The notes under the pieces are model-generated. The model saw only the letters and a program-made list of their open reading frames with translations. It ran no database searches and was not told the origin of the DNA. This document shows, piece by piece, positions 1-10,906 of a stretch of 64,000 nucleotides of DNA (position 1 is the stretch's first letter; each line of letters opens with the position of its first letter). The stretch comes from Narthecium ossifragum (lineage: Eukaryota; Streptophyta; Magnoliopsida; Dioscoreales; Nartheciaceae), in assembly GCA_963920575.1 (NCBI GenBank), contig OY986965.1, positions 30,994,007-31,058,006 of the forward strand. Reading direction: 5' to 3'. The translations under genes were made by a program, and so were the position numbers.

Positions 1-511
1 CATCGAGATCAACAAGGGCGAATGGTCCGACCCAACACGGACCAAGTGCTTCACCGAGCAAGCCGAAAAGCACTCCTTCCAAGCCTTGCTGCACAGAGCC
101 CTATCCAGCCTTGCTGCACAGAGCCCTATCCAGCCTCTCCCTGATTCTATCCACACCTCCCTGGCCATTCGTCCAAGTGAACCGAAAGCCAGTGAACCCG
201 AGATCAATCATATCAGCAGAAACCATATAATTCAAAAAATCCCTCTCCGATTGATCAAAGCTGAAAGCACGACCCCCCTCTTTCTCCTCGGCGGACAAGA
301 TGGCATTGAAATCGCCAGCAATCAACAGTGGTAAGCCAATGTAACTGAACTTGGAGAGGTACTCCCAAAGTTCACGACGATCACACGCATTGCGAGCACC
401 ATACACAGCACCTATGGCAAACAACCCATAAACCGGAGAGTAAACCACCCCATGCACAGCTTGTCGCGAATAAGGGGTAAATGACACCCTGCCCAATCCC
501 ACCTTCCACAC
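1..511 (-). pseudogene. LINE endonuclease domain fragment
   Basis: Minus-strand reading shows part of the endonuclease/exonuclease/phosphatase domain of a plant non-LTR (LINE) retrotransposon. The motif LLIAGDFNAIL (catalytic Asp/Asn) and the later GFRFTWTNGQ and RIRERLDRAL motifs are typical of this family. The reading frame is intact from 511 to 101. Near 85-140 a roughly 25-base segment (CTTGCTGCACAGAGCCCTAT...) is directly duplicated, and beyond it the expected SDHSPLLI motif is found in another frame, so the copy is frameshifted. No reverse transcriptase follows within the window, because it would lie beyond position 1. It is a dead fragment of a mobile element, not a host gene. Confidence 0.85.
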
Positions 512-1045
512 AGCAAAGATACCACCTTGCCTCCCAAGTGCCGGTATAAGGTATAAGGTAGCAATCCTAAACCTACTTAAGTTGAATCAAGAGTCAAGCA
601 CAATAAGCTATCGGCGGCTTATTTAGGTGAAGGTAGTAGCCCAACAAAACAAGCCACTAATGAAGTTGAAAGCTCTCTTCTCACCTACTTTAACGAACCC
701 CCGGGGAATTATTCGGAAGCACGTCCACCTCTGACAAGATGAAGTTAGGCATTGCATGTCTTATTAAATGAATTTCATGGCTGAATAATGAGAGAAGCTT
801 CACTCCACACAAGGTATCTAAATGTCCATGTCCAACGGACGCGTCTGTTAGTAGGTAGGATAGAGAAAGAAACGATTGGGAAGGCTTACTAGAAGACTTA
901 AGAGAGAGAAAGAAACAGTTAAAAGAGACATTTGCCTACACATGCATTTATGGTAAGTGAAGGTCCACGGGACTCATCGGCGTCCCTCTCTTCCAACGCG
1001 TAGCTGAGACAGCGATGTATATATACATACACATAAAATATACAT
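512..1045. other. Stretch with no recognised gene
   Basis: I see no coding frame, RNA gene or terminal-repeat structure here. It ends in short AT-rich tracts near 1020-1045, just before a terminal-inverted-repeat element. Confidence 0.5.
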
Positions 1046-1616
1046 TGGACATCTCCAACCGGTCTCTATTTTGAACCGGTTGGCACTCCAATCATGCTAC
1101 AGTGATTTTTTAAATTTAAAGAGTCATTTTAGGTTTTCCAAATAGACTGAATGACGGTTTTAGCTCTTGATATCATTCTATATTAAAATGACTATATTTA
1201 TCATAACTGTAAATATATATGTTGAAATTTTATGAAATTAGTCTCATTGGAAAGATATCATCGATATCTTCGTTATGATACCAATATTGAGTATTTTTGA
1301 AAGCAAATATTTGATTTAATTTAATTTATAAAGTCATTTAATATATTATAACTTAAATTATACTTAAATTTTCAATATTTTGGATCGATCATTTTACATG
1401 ATTAGATGAATTCTAAGAATTAATTTGACGCTAAGTTTGTATCATTTGGATAAAAAATAAAAACATGATGAGGGGCGTAGAAGGTATTTAAGGAAATATT
1501 GAAATGGAGAAACAGTATAGAGAATCGTGATTGGAGTTGCCATCCTCCAAAACACCTTTATGTATTTTTTATGATTGTTACATTCTCCATTTTGGAGAAT
1601 GTGGTTGGAGATGCTC
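1046..1616. mobile_element. MITE-like element with CATCTCCAACC ends
   Basis: The left end carries CATCTCCAACC (1050-1060) and the right end its inverse GGTTGGAGATG (1603-1613). The roughly 570-base interior is AT-rich with no coding capacity. This end sequence is common in plant non-autonomous DNA transposons. I could not identify a clean target-site duplication, so the exact borders and superfamily are uncertain. Confidence 0.6.
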
Positions 1617-1710
1617 TTAGGTGGACCCCCGTGTCACCTGACACGGGTAACCATCACCCCCACTACTCCTCTCTCTCTCTCTTAACCACCCGGTAACCAT
1701 CACCCCACTG
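1617..1710 (-). mobile_element. Helitron-like 3' terminus
   Basis: On the minus strand a GC-rich hairpin (CCCGTGTCA-CC-TGACACGGG, 1628-1647) lies just before a CTAA end, the layout of a Helitron 3' terminus (hairpin, about ten bases, CTRR). The following CCATCACCCCCACTAC text recurs at the other Helitron-like ends in this window. The 5' end was not found. Confidence 0.5.
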
Positions 1711-1811
1711 CTTACTTCCGCGTGGCTTCATCTTGATCGTTTGATATATCATGGCTTAACTTAGATCGAGCATCCATATCCGTCTGATAGGATGCACTGG
1801 ATCTTATATAA

Positions 1812-4333
1812 TATATATAGTTGACAACCAAGGTGTTGAGGAAGATGAGATTTCCGGATAGATGGGTTCGTTGGGTAATGACCAGTGTTACTAAACCGTG
1901 CTTCTCTTTGTTTGTCAATGGTCAATTGTTTGGTAGAACTACATCCAAATGTGGTTTGTGCCAATGAGACCCTCTCTTACCATATCTATTTTTGGTGGTT
2001 TAAGAAGTGCTATCTAGAATACTAAGAATACTAAGCACTCATGGCCACCCACCGGAAGGTATGAAGATGCCAAGATCAGATTTTGTTTTGTCCCACTTGC
2101 TATATGTGGATGACTGCTTGTTCGTAGCTACATGTATGGAAGCTAGGAAATTAAATCCAGTATTCGATTTTCAAATGTGGTGGGCGAAGATAGACGGCAT
2201 GACATCTGCCATATATACTATGCATCATTATAGCTAAAAGGACTTGGACTTACTTGGGTGTGCTAGTTAGTGAGAGAAGATTGAAGATCACAGATTTTTC
2301 CAACTTAATTGATAAGATGACTAATAGAGTGTTGGGGGTGGCAAGGCCGCATGATCTCCGAAACTGGTCGGGTGGTTTTAATCAAGTATGTCCTACAATC
2401 TATTCCTGGCTTCGTGATGTCTTCTGTCAAGTTACCTGTGGCTGTGATTAAACATATAAATCGGATATGCAGAGAATTCTTATGGAGAGGAAGGAGATCT
2501 GGCCTGAGTATAGTAGCTTGGAATGATTTGTGCCTGCCATTGGAGGCAGGGGGGCTTGGCATGCGTGGTTTAAGCACTTGGCAACTGGCTTTAAAAATGT
2601 GTCGTATGGCAGAGTTTCTTGTTAAGGAAGAAACAATATGGAAGCAGTTTAGTAAAGCAAAATATAAATGGAAGGAGATCCTCCCATCCATGAGAGGTTC
2701 CAATTCTGAATCTACACACTGGAAAGCCTTGTGTGAAGCTATGGTTGAGGACCTGCAAGATGGTATGCGGTGGGACCTGGATAAAATTAATTCCTTTGGG
2801 CACCCCTGTTTGGTAGAGGAGATACCGAAAGTTCCAATTAATACATCATACAGTTGTGGATGGTCTTCACATAGATCTGGTATTTGTACTACGGCATTTG
2901 CTTATAATTTTGTTATCCAAAAGAAGATTAAGAGCAGGAGGTGGGATGAGGTAAGTGTCTGGCGAAATATTTGGAGGATTCAAGCCGGACCCCAGATTAA
3001 ATAGTTCATTTGGAGGACCTTGCATGGGAAGCTAGATGTCAAAGAAATGCTTTGGAAAGCAAAGCTTGTCTTAGATAAATGTTGCCCCAGATGCGGCTGT
3101 GGAACTGAAAGCATTACACATGTTCTTCTTGATTGTGCTTTTGCCAAGCAAGTTTTACACAGGGTATTGGACTCTACGAATCGTGACAGCATAAATTGGG
3201 AGGCTGATGATTACTTGGATTTGCTAATTCGGTCCTCCAATCAAGGTGATGTTAGGAGAAGAAAATATGCAATGGCTTATGCGATGTGGCTAGTTTGGAA
3301 AGATAGGAATCACCTTGTTTTTTACGGCCATGGAGATACTTCTCGTGCTCTGGTAAACAAGGTGACGAGGCTGGTTGCGGAGTTCTTGGAAAGAAATCAG
3401 AGTAAGATAAGAGATGAAAGGAATTCTTTAGGTATAGTTATTCAAGTAGATGCTTCATATGCCTCTTGCCAATCCGCGGATGTTGCTCTACAAAAGGGGA
3501 GGCCACGTGAGGAAGATATTGCCATCTGGGCAATGGGGAAGCCGATTGGAGCCGGTTCAGTTCTTGAAGCAGAGCTAATAGCAATCCTAAATTGTATGAC
3601 TTGGATCAAGGAAAATGGAGTTCAAGACGTGATCATTGAAACCGATTCAAGAATGGTAAGAGCAATGTTCTAAAAATCGCTCTAGGCGGCCGCCTAGGCA
3701 CTGGGCGCTTCCCAGCCGTCCCGATTAAGGCCTAGTCGATCGAGCTAGGCGTTCGGCTGAAAATCGGTCGCCTAGGCGGGCTGGGCGGCTAGGCGGGCTG
3801 GGAGTACTAGAGGGATATGGAGAAGAAGAATTTGAGACATATGCTTGAAAGTTGCTAGAATCAAAACTTTGAAATGAATAGTGTTGTTATTTAAGCTTTA
3901 TATTTTTATTTATATAATTATACATAATAAAAATTAAATTAAAATTAAAAAAATAAAACCGCCTAGTCCCCACCTAGGCGTCCGACTAGTCCTCTAAGCG
4001 CTAGTCCCTGGCTTCCGCCCAACTAACGCCTAGCGTTTTTTAGAACCATGGGTAACATATATGATATATAATAATATGATTTGTCTGTCGACTGTGGAAT
4101 CGATTCTTCGGGAAATTTGGGCGATAATGATGGACTTGGCGAGGGTGTTTTGTGTGTACATCAACCACATAAGTCATTGTAAAGCAGATGGTGTGGTCCG
4201 ATGGTGTCGTCGTTCTCAAGTGCCGCAGAATTGGGTGTTGAGAGTCGGCATCACGGATTTGAGTAGGTTTTTGTACACCAATCTTATGGCTCATCTAATC
4301 AAACAAAAAGACAATCAATGGTCCTTTATTTAA
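1812..4333 (+). pseudogene. LINE reverse transcriptase and RNase H, degenerate
   Basis: Successive frames encode pieces of a LINE polyprotein. RT text FPDRWVRWV lies near 1845, with a stop soon after. The catalytic YVDD box is near 2105. The RT thumb region runs 2351-3003. A zinc-binding HILL-type region (CCPRCGCGTESITHVLLDC) is near 3080-3140, and RNase H starts (VIQVDASYA) near 3440. RNase H is cut at 3667 by a 378-base terminal-inverted-repeat insertion and resumes after 4046 (ARVFCVYINHISHCKADGV). Stops and frameshifts make the copy non-functional. The 3' part from about 3652 onward recurs at 12546 and 20131 without the insertion and marks the start of each laccase repeat unit. Confidence 0.88.
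3668..4045. mobile_element. Non-autonomous TIR transposon (CCTAGGCG-rich)
   Basis: The ends are inverted repeats: TTCTAAAAATCGC on the left and its inverse GCGTTTTTTAGAA on the right, followed inward by CTAGGCGG/CGCCTAG blocks that can fold back. The AT-rich core has no coding capacity. It interrupts the RNase H of the surrounding LINE. The corresponding LINE pieces at 12546 and 20131 lack it, which supports insertion. The flanking bases (CAATG, CCATG) are only an approximate target duplication. A hAT-like MITE is my best guess. Confidence 0.75.
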
Positions 4334-4339
4334 ACAACA

Positions 4340-4632
4340 ATCATAACTATATGTATGTATGTATGTATGTATATATATATACACACACACATATACATAT
4401 AGTTATGTTCCGGTGGACGTCAACACGCTATTGATCACACCGTAGTAGGTATGAGACAAAGTCTATGCATGTAAAGCTCATCTAATTGAATAATAAGCTT
4501 TACACGATAATATATATATGTATCCATTATATGTATGTATAATGTATATATGTGTATAATATATATATACATTATACACATATAAAAAAACATACATATA
4601 TACATACATATCATATCTATGATACATGGCAT

Positions 4633-4665
<33 letters not shown>

Positions 4666-4707
4666 CACACACACATACATATATATTATATACACACATA
4701 AAAAAAA

Positions 4708-4770
<63 letters not shown>

Positions 4771-4914
4771 CTATAATACATACATATCATATTTATAATA
4801 TATGACACACATGACACATACATATATATATGTATTTATACGTGTATGTTTTTTTTATGTGTGTATATAATATATATGTAATGCATATGTGCGTATATAA
4901 AAGTGGGTGTATAA

Positions 4915-4954
<40 letters not shown>

Positions 4955-4960
4955 GGTGGA
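4340..4960. repeat. AT/GT microsatellite cluster
   Basis: Runs of (AT)n, (GT)n and ATAC/GTAT words fill this stretch, including an unbroken (AT)n tract around 4715-4770 and another at 4921-4952. Apparent open frames of Tyr/Cys/Val repeats on the minus strand are artefacts of the microsatellite. Confidence 0.9.
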
Positions 4961-6424
4961 GGAGGATCGGAGTTTGAAATTGTCTTCTATCTTTTTAGGA
5001 CGAGTTTGACTTAGACTTGCATGATGAACACGTTAAAGAAGTCATCGATCGAATGCTTGGTGGGTGCTACTCCAATTATCGACATAAATTGTATAAACAG
5101 ATGATGAAACGAGCAGATGCAGTTGAAACATGAGTAGTTGAATTGAATAAGGAGGTGCAGACTTTGACTGAAAAAACTGATCGATTAGAAAAATTAATGG
5201 AGTCAATCGTCGAGCATATGGACAATAGACGGTCTTGAGTTCCTCATTCAATGAGGTATGATATTTTTAACTCAATATTATATTCTTTCTTTTTGATTTT
5301 CCAAAATGTTTTAAGTCACATAATTTTTTATTTTTTCCTTGCAGAAACTTTCAACTATATGCAACAGCAGTGGATGGACTTGATTAATTTTTTTGTACTA
5401 GTTTTTTACATTTCTTTGAGACTTTAATATGGCCTATTTTTGGACACATTTCTGTATTGTTTATGAAAACCTTTTGGGATGAATATTGTTCAATTCTATG
5501 GCAATGAGCATTTGGTGATTATAATGTATATTCTAAAATTTAATTTGTCATTGTCCATTATATTTTGTTAAAAAATTAAATTAAATATCTTTTGTGATCA
5601 ATTTATGTAATCGCACAATAATCATTTGTGACGAAAATGACGATCATTAAAGCAAATCTCTCTATTTAAAAACTTCTTTAGTGACTAATTATTGTTCGTC
5701 ATAATTGTATTAAATTGGTCTTTTGTGACCTATAAAAATTGGTTGCGCAAATATGTGAAGCATTGGTCATCATAAATGACGGTTTTATAGTGACCAAACA
5801 CATTGGTTGTCATAAGTGACAGTATGTTGTGGCTAAATATGTTGGTTGCCTTAAGTAACATGCTTTTGTGACTAACAACATAGGTCGTCATAGGTCGCGG
5901 TATGTTGTGACTAAACGTGTCGGTCGTCATAAGTAGAGACTTTTTCTGACTAAATGTCTTAGTTACCTTAAGTGACATGCTTTTGTAACTATCAACATTG
6001 GTCGCATTTGGTCACAGGTTGTTGTGACTATACGCGTTGGTCAACATAAGGGTCGGTTTTGGGGACTAAATGCAGTGGTCACTATAAATGATGTTTTTTG
6101 CCAACTAATGTAGTAGTCACTAAAACATGTTTGTTTCGCCTCAAAATTGCCACTTGTTGTGACCAACGAAATATATCGTGACTATCGCGGTGACCAAATA
6201 GTTAGTCACCAAAAGTTACAACAATTGTGACGGAGGCAATTAGAGTCGCTAAAATGGGTCTTTTGTACGACCAACATATCATTGGTCACGGCAAACTTTA
6301 GACGACCAGCATTCTGCGACCAAGGCCGCGACCAACGTTTATTGGTCATAAAAGGATTCAACGACTAAAACTAGAGATACTGCGACCAATATATTAGTAA
6401 AAAAATATGGGATTTCTTGTAGTG
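4961..6424 (+). mobile_element. CACTA transposon remnant, right arm
   Basis: The right end at 6424 reads, on the opposite strand, CACTACAAGAAATCCCATAT, the terminal inverted repeat of plant CACTA (En/Spm) elements. A 3-base TGT follows. The related sequence at 23027 lacks the element and reads continuously through CCATGTCC, which fits a 3-bp target duplication. About 800 bases inside the end (5590-6400) are packed with diverged copies of a TTGGTCGTCATAAGTGAC-like word, typical subterminal transposase-binding repeats. Residues at 4995-5240 (DLHDEHVKEVIDRMLGG, then a Leu/Glu-rich stretch) resemble the tail of an En/Spm-type transposase, with an in-frame stop. The left end is missing. Confidence 0.75.
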
Positions 6425-6449
6425 TGTCCTTGCTTTCAAAGAGTAATAT

Positions 6450-6647
6450 ATGACTAGTTGGTCGCCAAGTGTGTATTATTCTTCTCGATCGTCTATAGGC
6501 TTTGGTTATCGTAATTTAATGAGAGATGTTACAGACCTACTCCCTTCCTTCACCAACCTAGATTCTAGATTGTACGTGTCGGCTCTAACAGACCTTTCTC
6601 AATCGATCCATAAACATGATGATGATGTTGATGATTATAAGAAATAG
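6450..6647 (+). pseudogene. Possible BRX1/Brix-domain fragment
   Basis: A 65-residue frame contains IGFGYRNLMRDVTDLLPSF, which resembles the start of the Brix domain in the ribosome-biogenesis protein BRX1 (an I-F-YRHLM-V-LLP pattern). Nothing else of that protein is visible, and the same fragment is repeated at 23053. The likeness is judged by eye over about 25 residues and could be chance. No function is proposed. Confidence 0.3.
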
Positions 6648-6703
6648 TGTCGCTATCCATTCGTTTGTAACTTTTGTAGCATGTGGCCGGATCTTATAAG
6701 CAA

Positions 6704-6850
6704 CTAGGTGGGTGCGTGCCATCTGATACGGGTAATCACTCACCCCCACTACCTCCTCTTTAATCTCCTCTTTATAACTCAGTTGTCACATGTTCCATTT
6801 CTCCTCCTCTCTTTATGACTTATAAAACATGATCTTATATAATAGATAAA
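6704..6850 (-). mobile_element. Helitron-like 3' end, degenerate hairpin
   Basis: Reading the minus strand, an imperfect hairpin (6714-6733) is followed by CCCACCTAG and a T, matching the hairpin-CTAG|T layout of other Helitron-like ends here. The 5' end is not resolved. A second copy is at 23313. Confidence 0.45.
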
Positions 6851-7588
6851 ATTGACAACATAGAGAAAGCAAAAATAATTAAATTACTCCATAATTAATA
6901 ATAATATCGTAAAACGACTAATCAAATCCGGATCGATCGGGTCCATGGACGCAATGACCGGGTCAGATTGTTGCTGAATGTGCTGCGGGATATGGTCAAG
7001 CCAGTGACATAATTCAAGGCACCCAATATTGCTATTAAAATTTAAACAAGCAAAAGATTAATTATTGTTGCAACCTTAAATTTGGTCGTCAACTGCATTA
7101 CCCTTTTGTACGTACGTAATGACACAAATTGGCTAGAAAAGTCGATGATGTGGTTTCACTAATATTAGTTGGCCGGGTTAATTGACTGGATCTCAATACG
7201 CGTTATCCCCAGCTAAAAGAAAGCTAGAACAGATTTTTCTCACGAAATAAAGGAAAAAAGAGGGAGAATTCGATTTGAATAAGTTTCTTAAATCAGGGCA
7301 TGCATGCATTACACTAAGATTAGACTAAGATTCAATCTGACCGGTTCTCTTTCGTGTGACTCACACAGGAATTAAGTTTTGATATCTAACTCTAAGCGTT
7401 CGATTAGGTGTGGTAAAACCTGTACATATTAGTCAACTGGGCAATTATTCCAAGTGGTTGCATTGACATAATGACATAATTGCCAACTCGAAAGGTAGGT
7501 AGAACAAGAAGGTCGTTGTTTCATATAACAAAAATATAGGTTTGTATATATCTTAATTAATTTATGTTACATATTTCATGGATTTATG

Positions 7589-7634
<46 letters not shown>
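7589..7634. repeat. (AT)n microsatellite
   Basis: An uninterrupted AT dinucleotide run at the junction between the upstream block and the laccase promoter block. A similar run occupies the equivalent place at 25889-25934. Confidence 0.95.
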
Positions 7635-7636
<2 letters not shown>

Positions 7637-8277
7637 CTCATGATTAGAAACCAATGAAAGTACAACCGCGGTTATTACTCATGATTAGGTAACATGTTGC
7701 AGTCCTTTCTCAAAAAGATGAAGAACATAAAGGATCCTTAATGGAGATGATCACGTCTTTTACTTTGAAGTTGTCAAAGCCAAAACTACAACCTCGTAAT
7801 GAGCAGCATCATACGTAGGATCCGTGAAAGATCTGGATTTCAGATAATAACTGGTTGATTATTAAACTGTACATGGATCTTATTTCCGACCGAGGAGCCC
7901 AATTGGAAAGCGAAGGCCAGAGGAAGGAGTCAAGATCGAAGTAGATAAGTTGATATTTTGTGGATTATGTAGACTTTTAATCAAAATGGTCCTACGTAAT
8001 TAGCTAAAAGCCTTTTGCTTGAGCAATTTGAACTAATTTTGCAATCTCTCAATTGCTTAATTAATGCCTGGCATATGTTTAAATGATTTTCCAAGTGTCG
8101 CGCGCGTCTCTAGAAGTTATAGACAACGAAAGCCAAACTAACCCTTTGAAACATGAGCCTGATGAACTGTAAAGGGTTGCAACTGAGGCCTGCACCTTCG
8201 TACGTAGGTTAATCTCTCACGCAAAACTTAATTAAATTGCAAGGTCGTCCCCTGCCCCCCACCACCCCACACACACA

Positions 8278-8290
8278 CTATATATATAAC
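8278..8290 (+). promoter_or_regulatory. TATA box of laccase 1
   Basis: CTATATATATAAC lies about 210 bases before the laccase 1 start codon. The equivalent site of laccase 3 (about 30407-30419) is CTATATATAAC, while laccase 2 (about 13596-13606) reads CTACATATAAC, a weaker match. The TATA role is inferred from position and sequence. Confidence 0.5.
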
Positions 8291-8496
8291 TGTAGCTAAG
8301 ATCTCCCTCTCTTAGCTACATTTGCATATATAGTTGCATTGGAGCTTCTGGTTCCTTATAGCAGCAATCTCTTAAAAAGGCTCTACAAAGGGCAAAGCCT
8401 TTGCATGAAGAGCTGATCCGGCCTCTCTTGAAGTCTCATCCATCTTTATATCTATCTTTCCCTCTTTTTATTGGTTAATCTATTCTCTTCTTAAGC

Positions 8497-10666
8497 ATGG
8501 CTCGATCTCTACTGTTGCTAGCATGCACTCTGGCTCTTATGCTCTTCGGGAGCAATGGAGCAGTAGTGAAGCATACGTTCCATGTAAGCCCAAAACTACC
8601 TGATCGGTGTATCTTTAATGTGCCCATATTCTTGTATTAATATAAACTAGCTTCAATTCTCACCTCAACTAGCTTTTGATTAAATTTCTCTCATAAGTAG
8701 TTGAGCATGTTATTCTAGTATAGGTCCCATTCCGTGTACCCCAAGTCCATATCGTCATGCCGATCGAGCTGTTCTTTAATTCTGACCTCTTTGCATTTGT
8801 CTTGTATTGAAAAAATTAATTTGGAGACCTTATTGTTTAATTAGGTGGGTAACTTGACGGTATCACGGCTGTGCGAAAGCAGTGTTATCACTGCCGTCAA
8901 TGGCCAACTGCCTGGTCCGACGCTCGAAGTTGAGGAAGGCGACAATCTGCTTATCCAAGTCATCAACGAGTCCCCATACGACATGACCATCCACTGGTAA
9001 AAATATACACGATTTCTGATCTTCGATCTCATCATGTCTCGTTGATCTTAAGTAGTGAAAAGTGATCGATCTGGAACTAATAGCTCCGCATATGGTGGAT
9101 TGGATGGTACTGCAGGCATGGAGTTTTCCAGCGATTGACTGGCTGGGCCGATGGGCCGGTCTTTGTGACCCAGTGCCCTATAAAACCTGGGAACAGCTAT
9201 ACCTACAACTTTACAATCGAGGGCCAAGTAGGCACGCTCTGGTGGCACTCCCATGTGTCCTGGCTCCGAGCAACAGTCCACGGCGCTCTCATCATCCGGC
9301 CAAAAACCGGCGGCGTTGGATACCCCTTCCCAACTCCCTACGAAGAGATCCCCATCTTATTAGGTATGCAAGACATTATTCATTGATTGATTTGATGCAC
9401 GTACTGCGCGCATGCTCGCAGACTTTACTCTTTTCAGTACATGGCTTGCTCTGGATTCAACAAGCTGATCAGTACAAACTAACATGCACGCAGGCGAGTG
9501 GTTTAATGGAAACGTGGTGGACATCTTGAACCAAGCGCTCGCAACTGGTGCTCCACCAGACAACTCAGTCGCATTCACCATCAATGGAAGACCAGGCGAC
9601 CTATACAAGTGTTCCCGTAATCGTAAGTACTCGAATAAGTACAATCTACACTTGAATCGTTACGTCGTTTAAGTAGATAAATAACATAGAGCGTGTATGT
9701 AGAAACGTACAAGGTGCAGGTGGTGCAGGGCAAGACCTACATGCTTCGTATCATCAACGCTGCGCTCAATAACCAGCTCTTCTTCAAGATCGCTGGCCAC
9801 AGGTTCACCGTCGTCGGAGTAGACGCCTCTTACACCAAACCATACAGCACCGATGTGATCGTCATAGCCCCAGGCCAGACCGTCGACGCCCTCATGGTCG
9901 CAGACGCGCCGCCAGCCAACTACTACATGGCCGCACAAGCCTATATCAGTGCCGCAGTTCCGGTCTTCGATAACACCACCACCACTGGCATCGTCGAATA
10001 CAAATCCGCGACCCCATCAGCGGCACGACCAGTGATGCCGGCTATGCCAGCCTTCAACGACACCCCCACCGCCCACCGCTTCTACAGCAACCTGACTGGC
10101 CTCTGCCTCCCGGGCAGTCCAACCGTCCCACTAGATGTCGACCAGAGGATGTTCGTGACCATCGGCCTAGGCCTGAGCCCCTGCGGCGGCAACAACACAT
10201 GCCAGGTCCAAGGCGCGCCCGGCCTGCGTCTTTCGGCCAACATGAACAATGTTTCCTTCCAGCTTCCATCAACCATTTCCCTGCTGGAGGCGCACTTCAG
10301 GGGTGTGTCAAAGGGGGTCTACACGTCCGATTTCCCGAGCAGGCCGCCGGTCGTGTTCGACTACACCAACACGAACTTGAGCTCCGGCCTGGCTTTCTCG
10401 CTGAAGAGCACCAAGTTGAAGAAGCTCGAGTACAACTCTAAGGTCGAGATGGTGCTGCAGAACACGGCGTTGATCGGGATAGAGAACCATCCTATGCATA
10501 TCCATGGCTTCAGCTTCTTTGTGCTAGCACAGGGCTTTGGCAACTATAATTCTAAAACGGACGAGAAAAACTTCAACCTTGTGGATCCACAGGTGAGGAA
10601 CACCATCGCTGTTCCTACTGGTGGTTGGGCTGTCATCCGCTTCAGGGCCAACAATCCAGGTAAACA

Positions 10667-10703
<37 letters not shown>

Positions 10704-10906
10704 CTAATTAGAACTAATTATAAGAACTAATTATAAGAACTAATTATTTGGTGATTTTGAATGTACTTAACATAGGTGTATGGTTTATGCATTGCCACCT
10801 GGATGTTCATCTACCATGGGGACTGGCAATGGCCTTCGAGGTGGAGAATGGTCATACGGCGGACTCTACCCTCCCTCCACCACCCGCTGACTTCCCTAAA
10901 TGTTAA
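8497..10906 (+). CDS. Laccase (multicopper oxidase), copy 1
   Basis: Secreted blue-copper oxidase that oxidises phenolics such as monolignols while reducing oxygen to water. Six exons: 8497-8583, 8845-8996, 9116-9363, 9494-9622, 9703-10659, 10776-10906, all with GT/AG borders and continuous phase, giving 567 residues, normal for plant laccases. A signal peptide ([21 protein letters not shown]) opens the protein. The four copper sites are intact: HWHG (79-82), WWHSH (122-126), HPMHIHG, and [14 protein letters not shown] (from 530), the last with a Leu axial position. It is the first of three tandem copies. Compared with the others it lacks about seven residues after YISAA and has a shorter intron 4, missing about 25 bases before the acceptor. 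A (CT)n tract follows the exon 5 donor in all copies. Specific substrates cannot be told from sequence. Confidence 0.95.
9752..9772 (+). promoter_or_regulatory. Predicted miR397 target site in laccase 1
   Basis: The coding sequence CATCAACGCTGCGCTCAATA, encoding part of IINAALNN, is a near-perfect complement of the conserved plant miR397. I count one mismatch at miRNA position 2 and one G:U pair at position 9. miR397 regulation of laccases is well established in several plants. Cleavage here is an inference. Confidence 0.65.

Larger units (their letters stand above)
6425..7588. repeat. Laccase-unit upstream block, copy 1
   Basis: This block is highly similar to 23027-24215. Both begin with TGTCCTTGCTTTCAAAGAG and run to a TATATATCTTAATTAATTTA stretch. 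It is part of the repeated unit that carries each laccase. It holds a short Brix-like coding remnant and a Helitron-like end, listed separately. Confidence 0.8.

Noticed and set aside
4435..4713. Cys/Tyr/Val-rich open frames on the minus strand
   Set aside because: Direct translation of a (GT)n/(AT)n microsatellite.
9062..9529. 155-codon frame overlapping laccase 1 exon 3 (also at 14638 and 31204)
   Set aside because: Alternative frame of laccase exons; the spliced laccase frame explains the sequence with conserved copper motifs.
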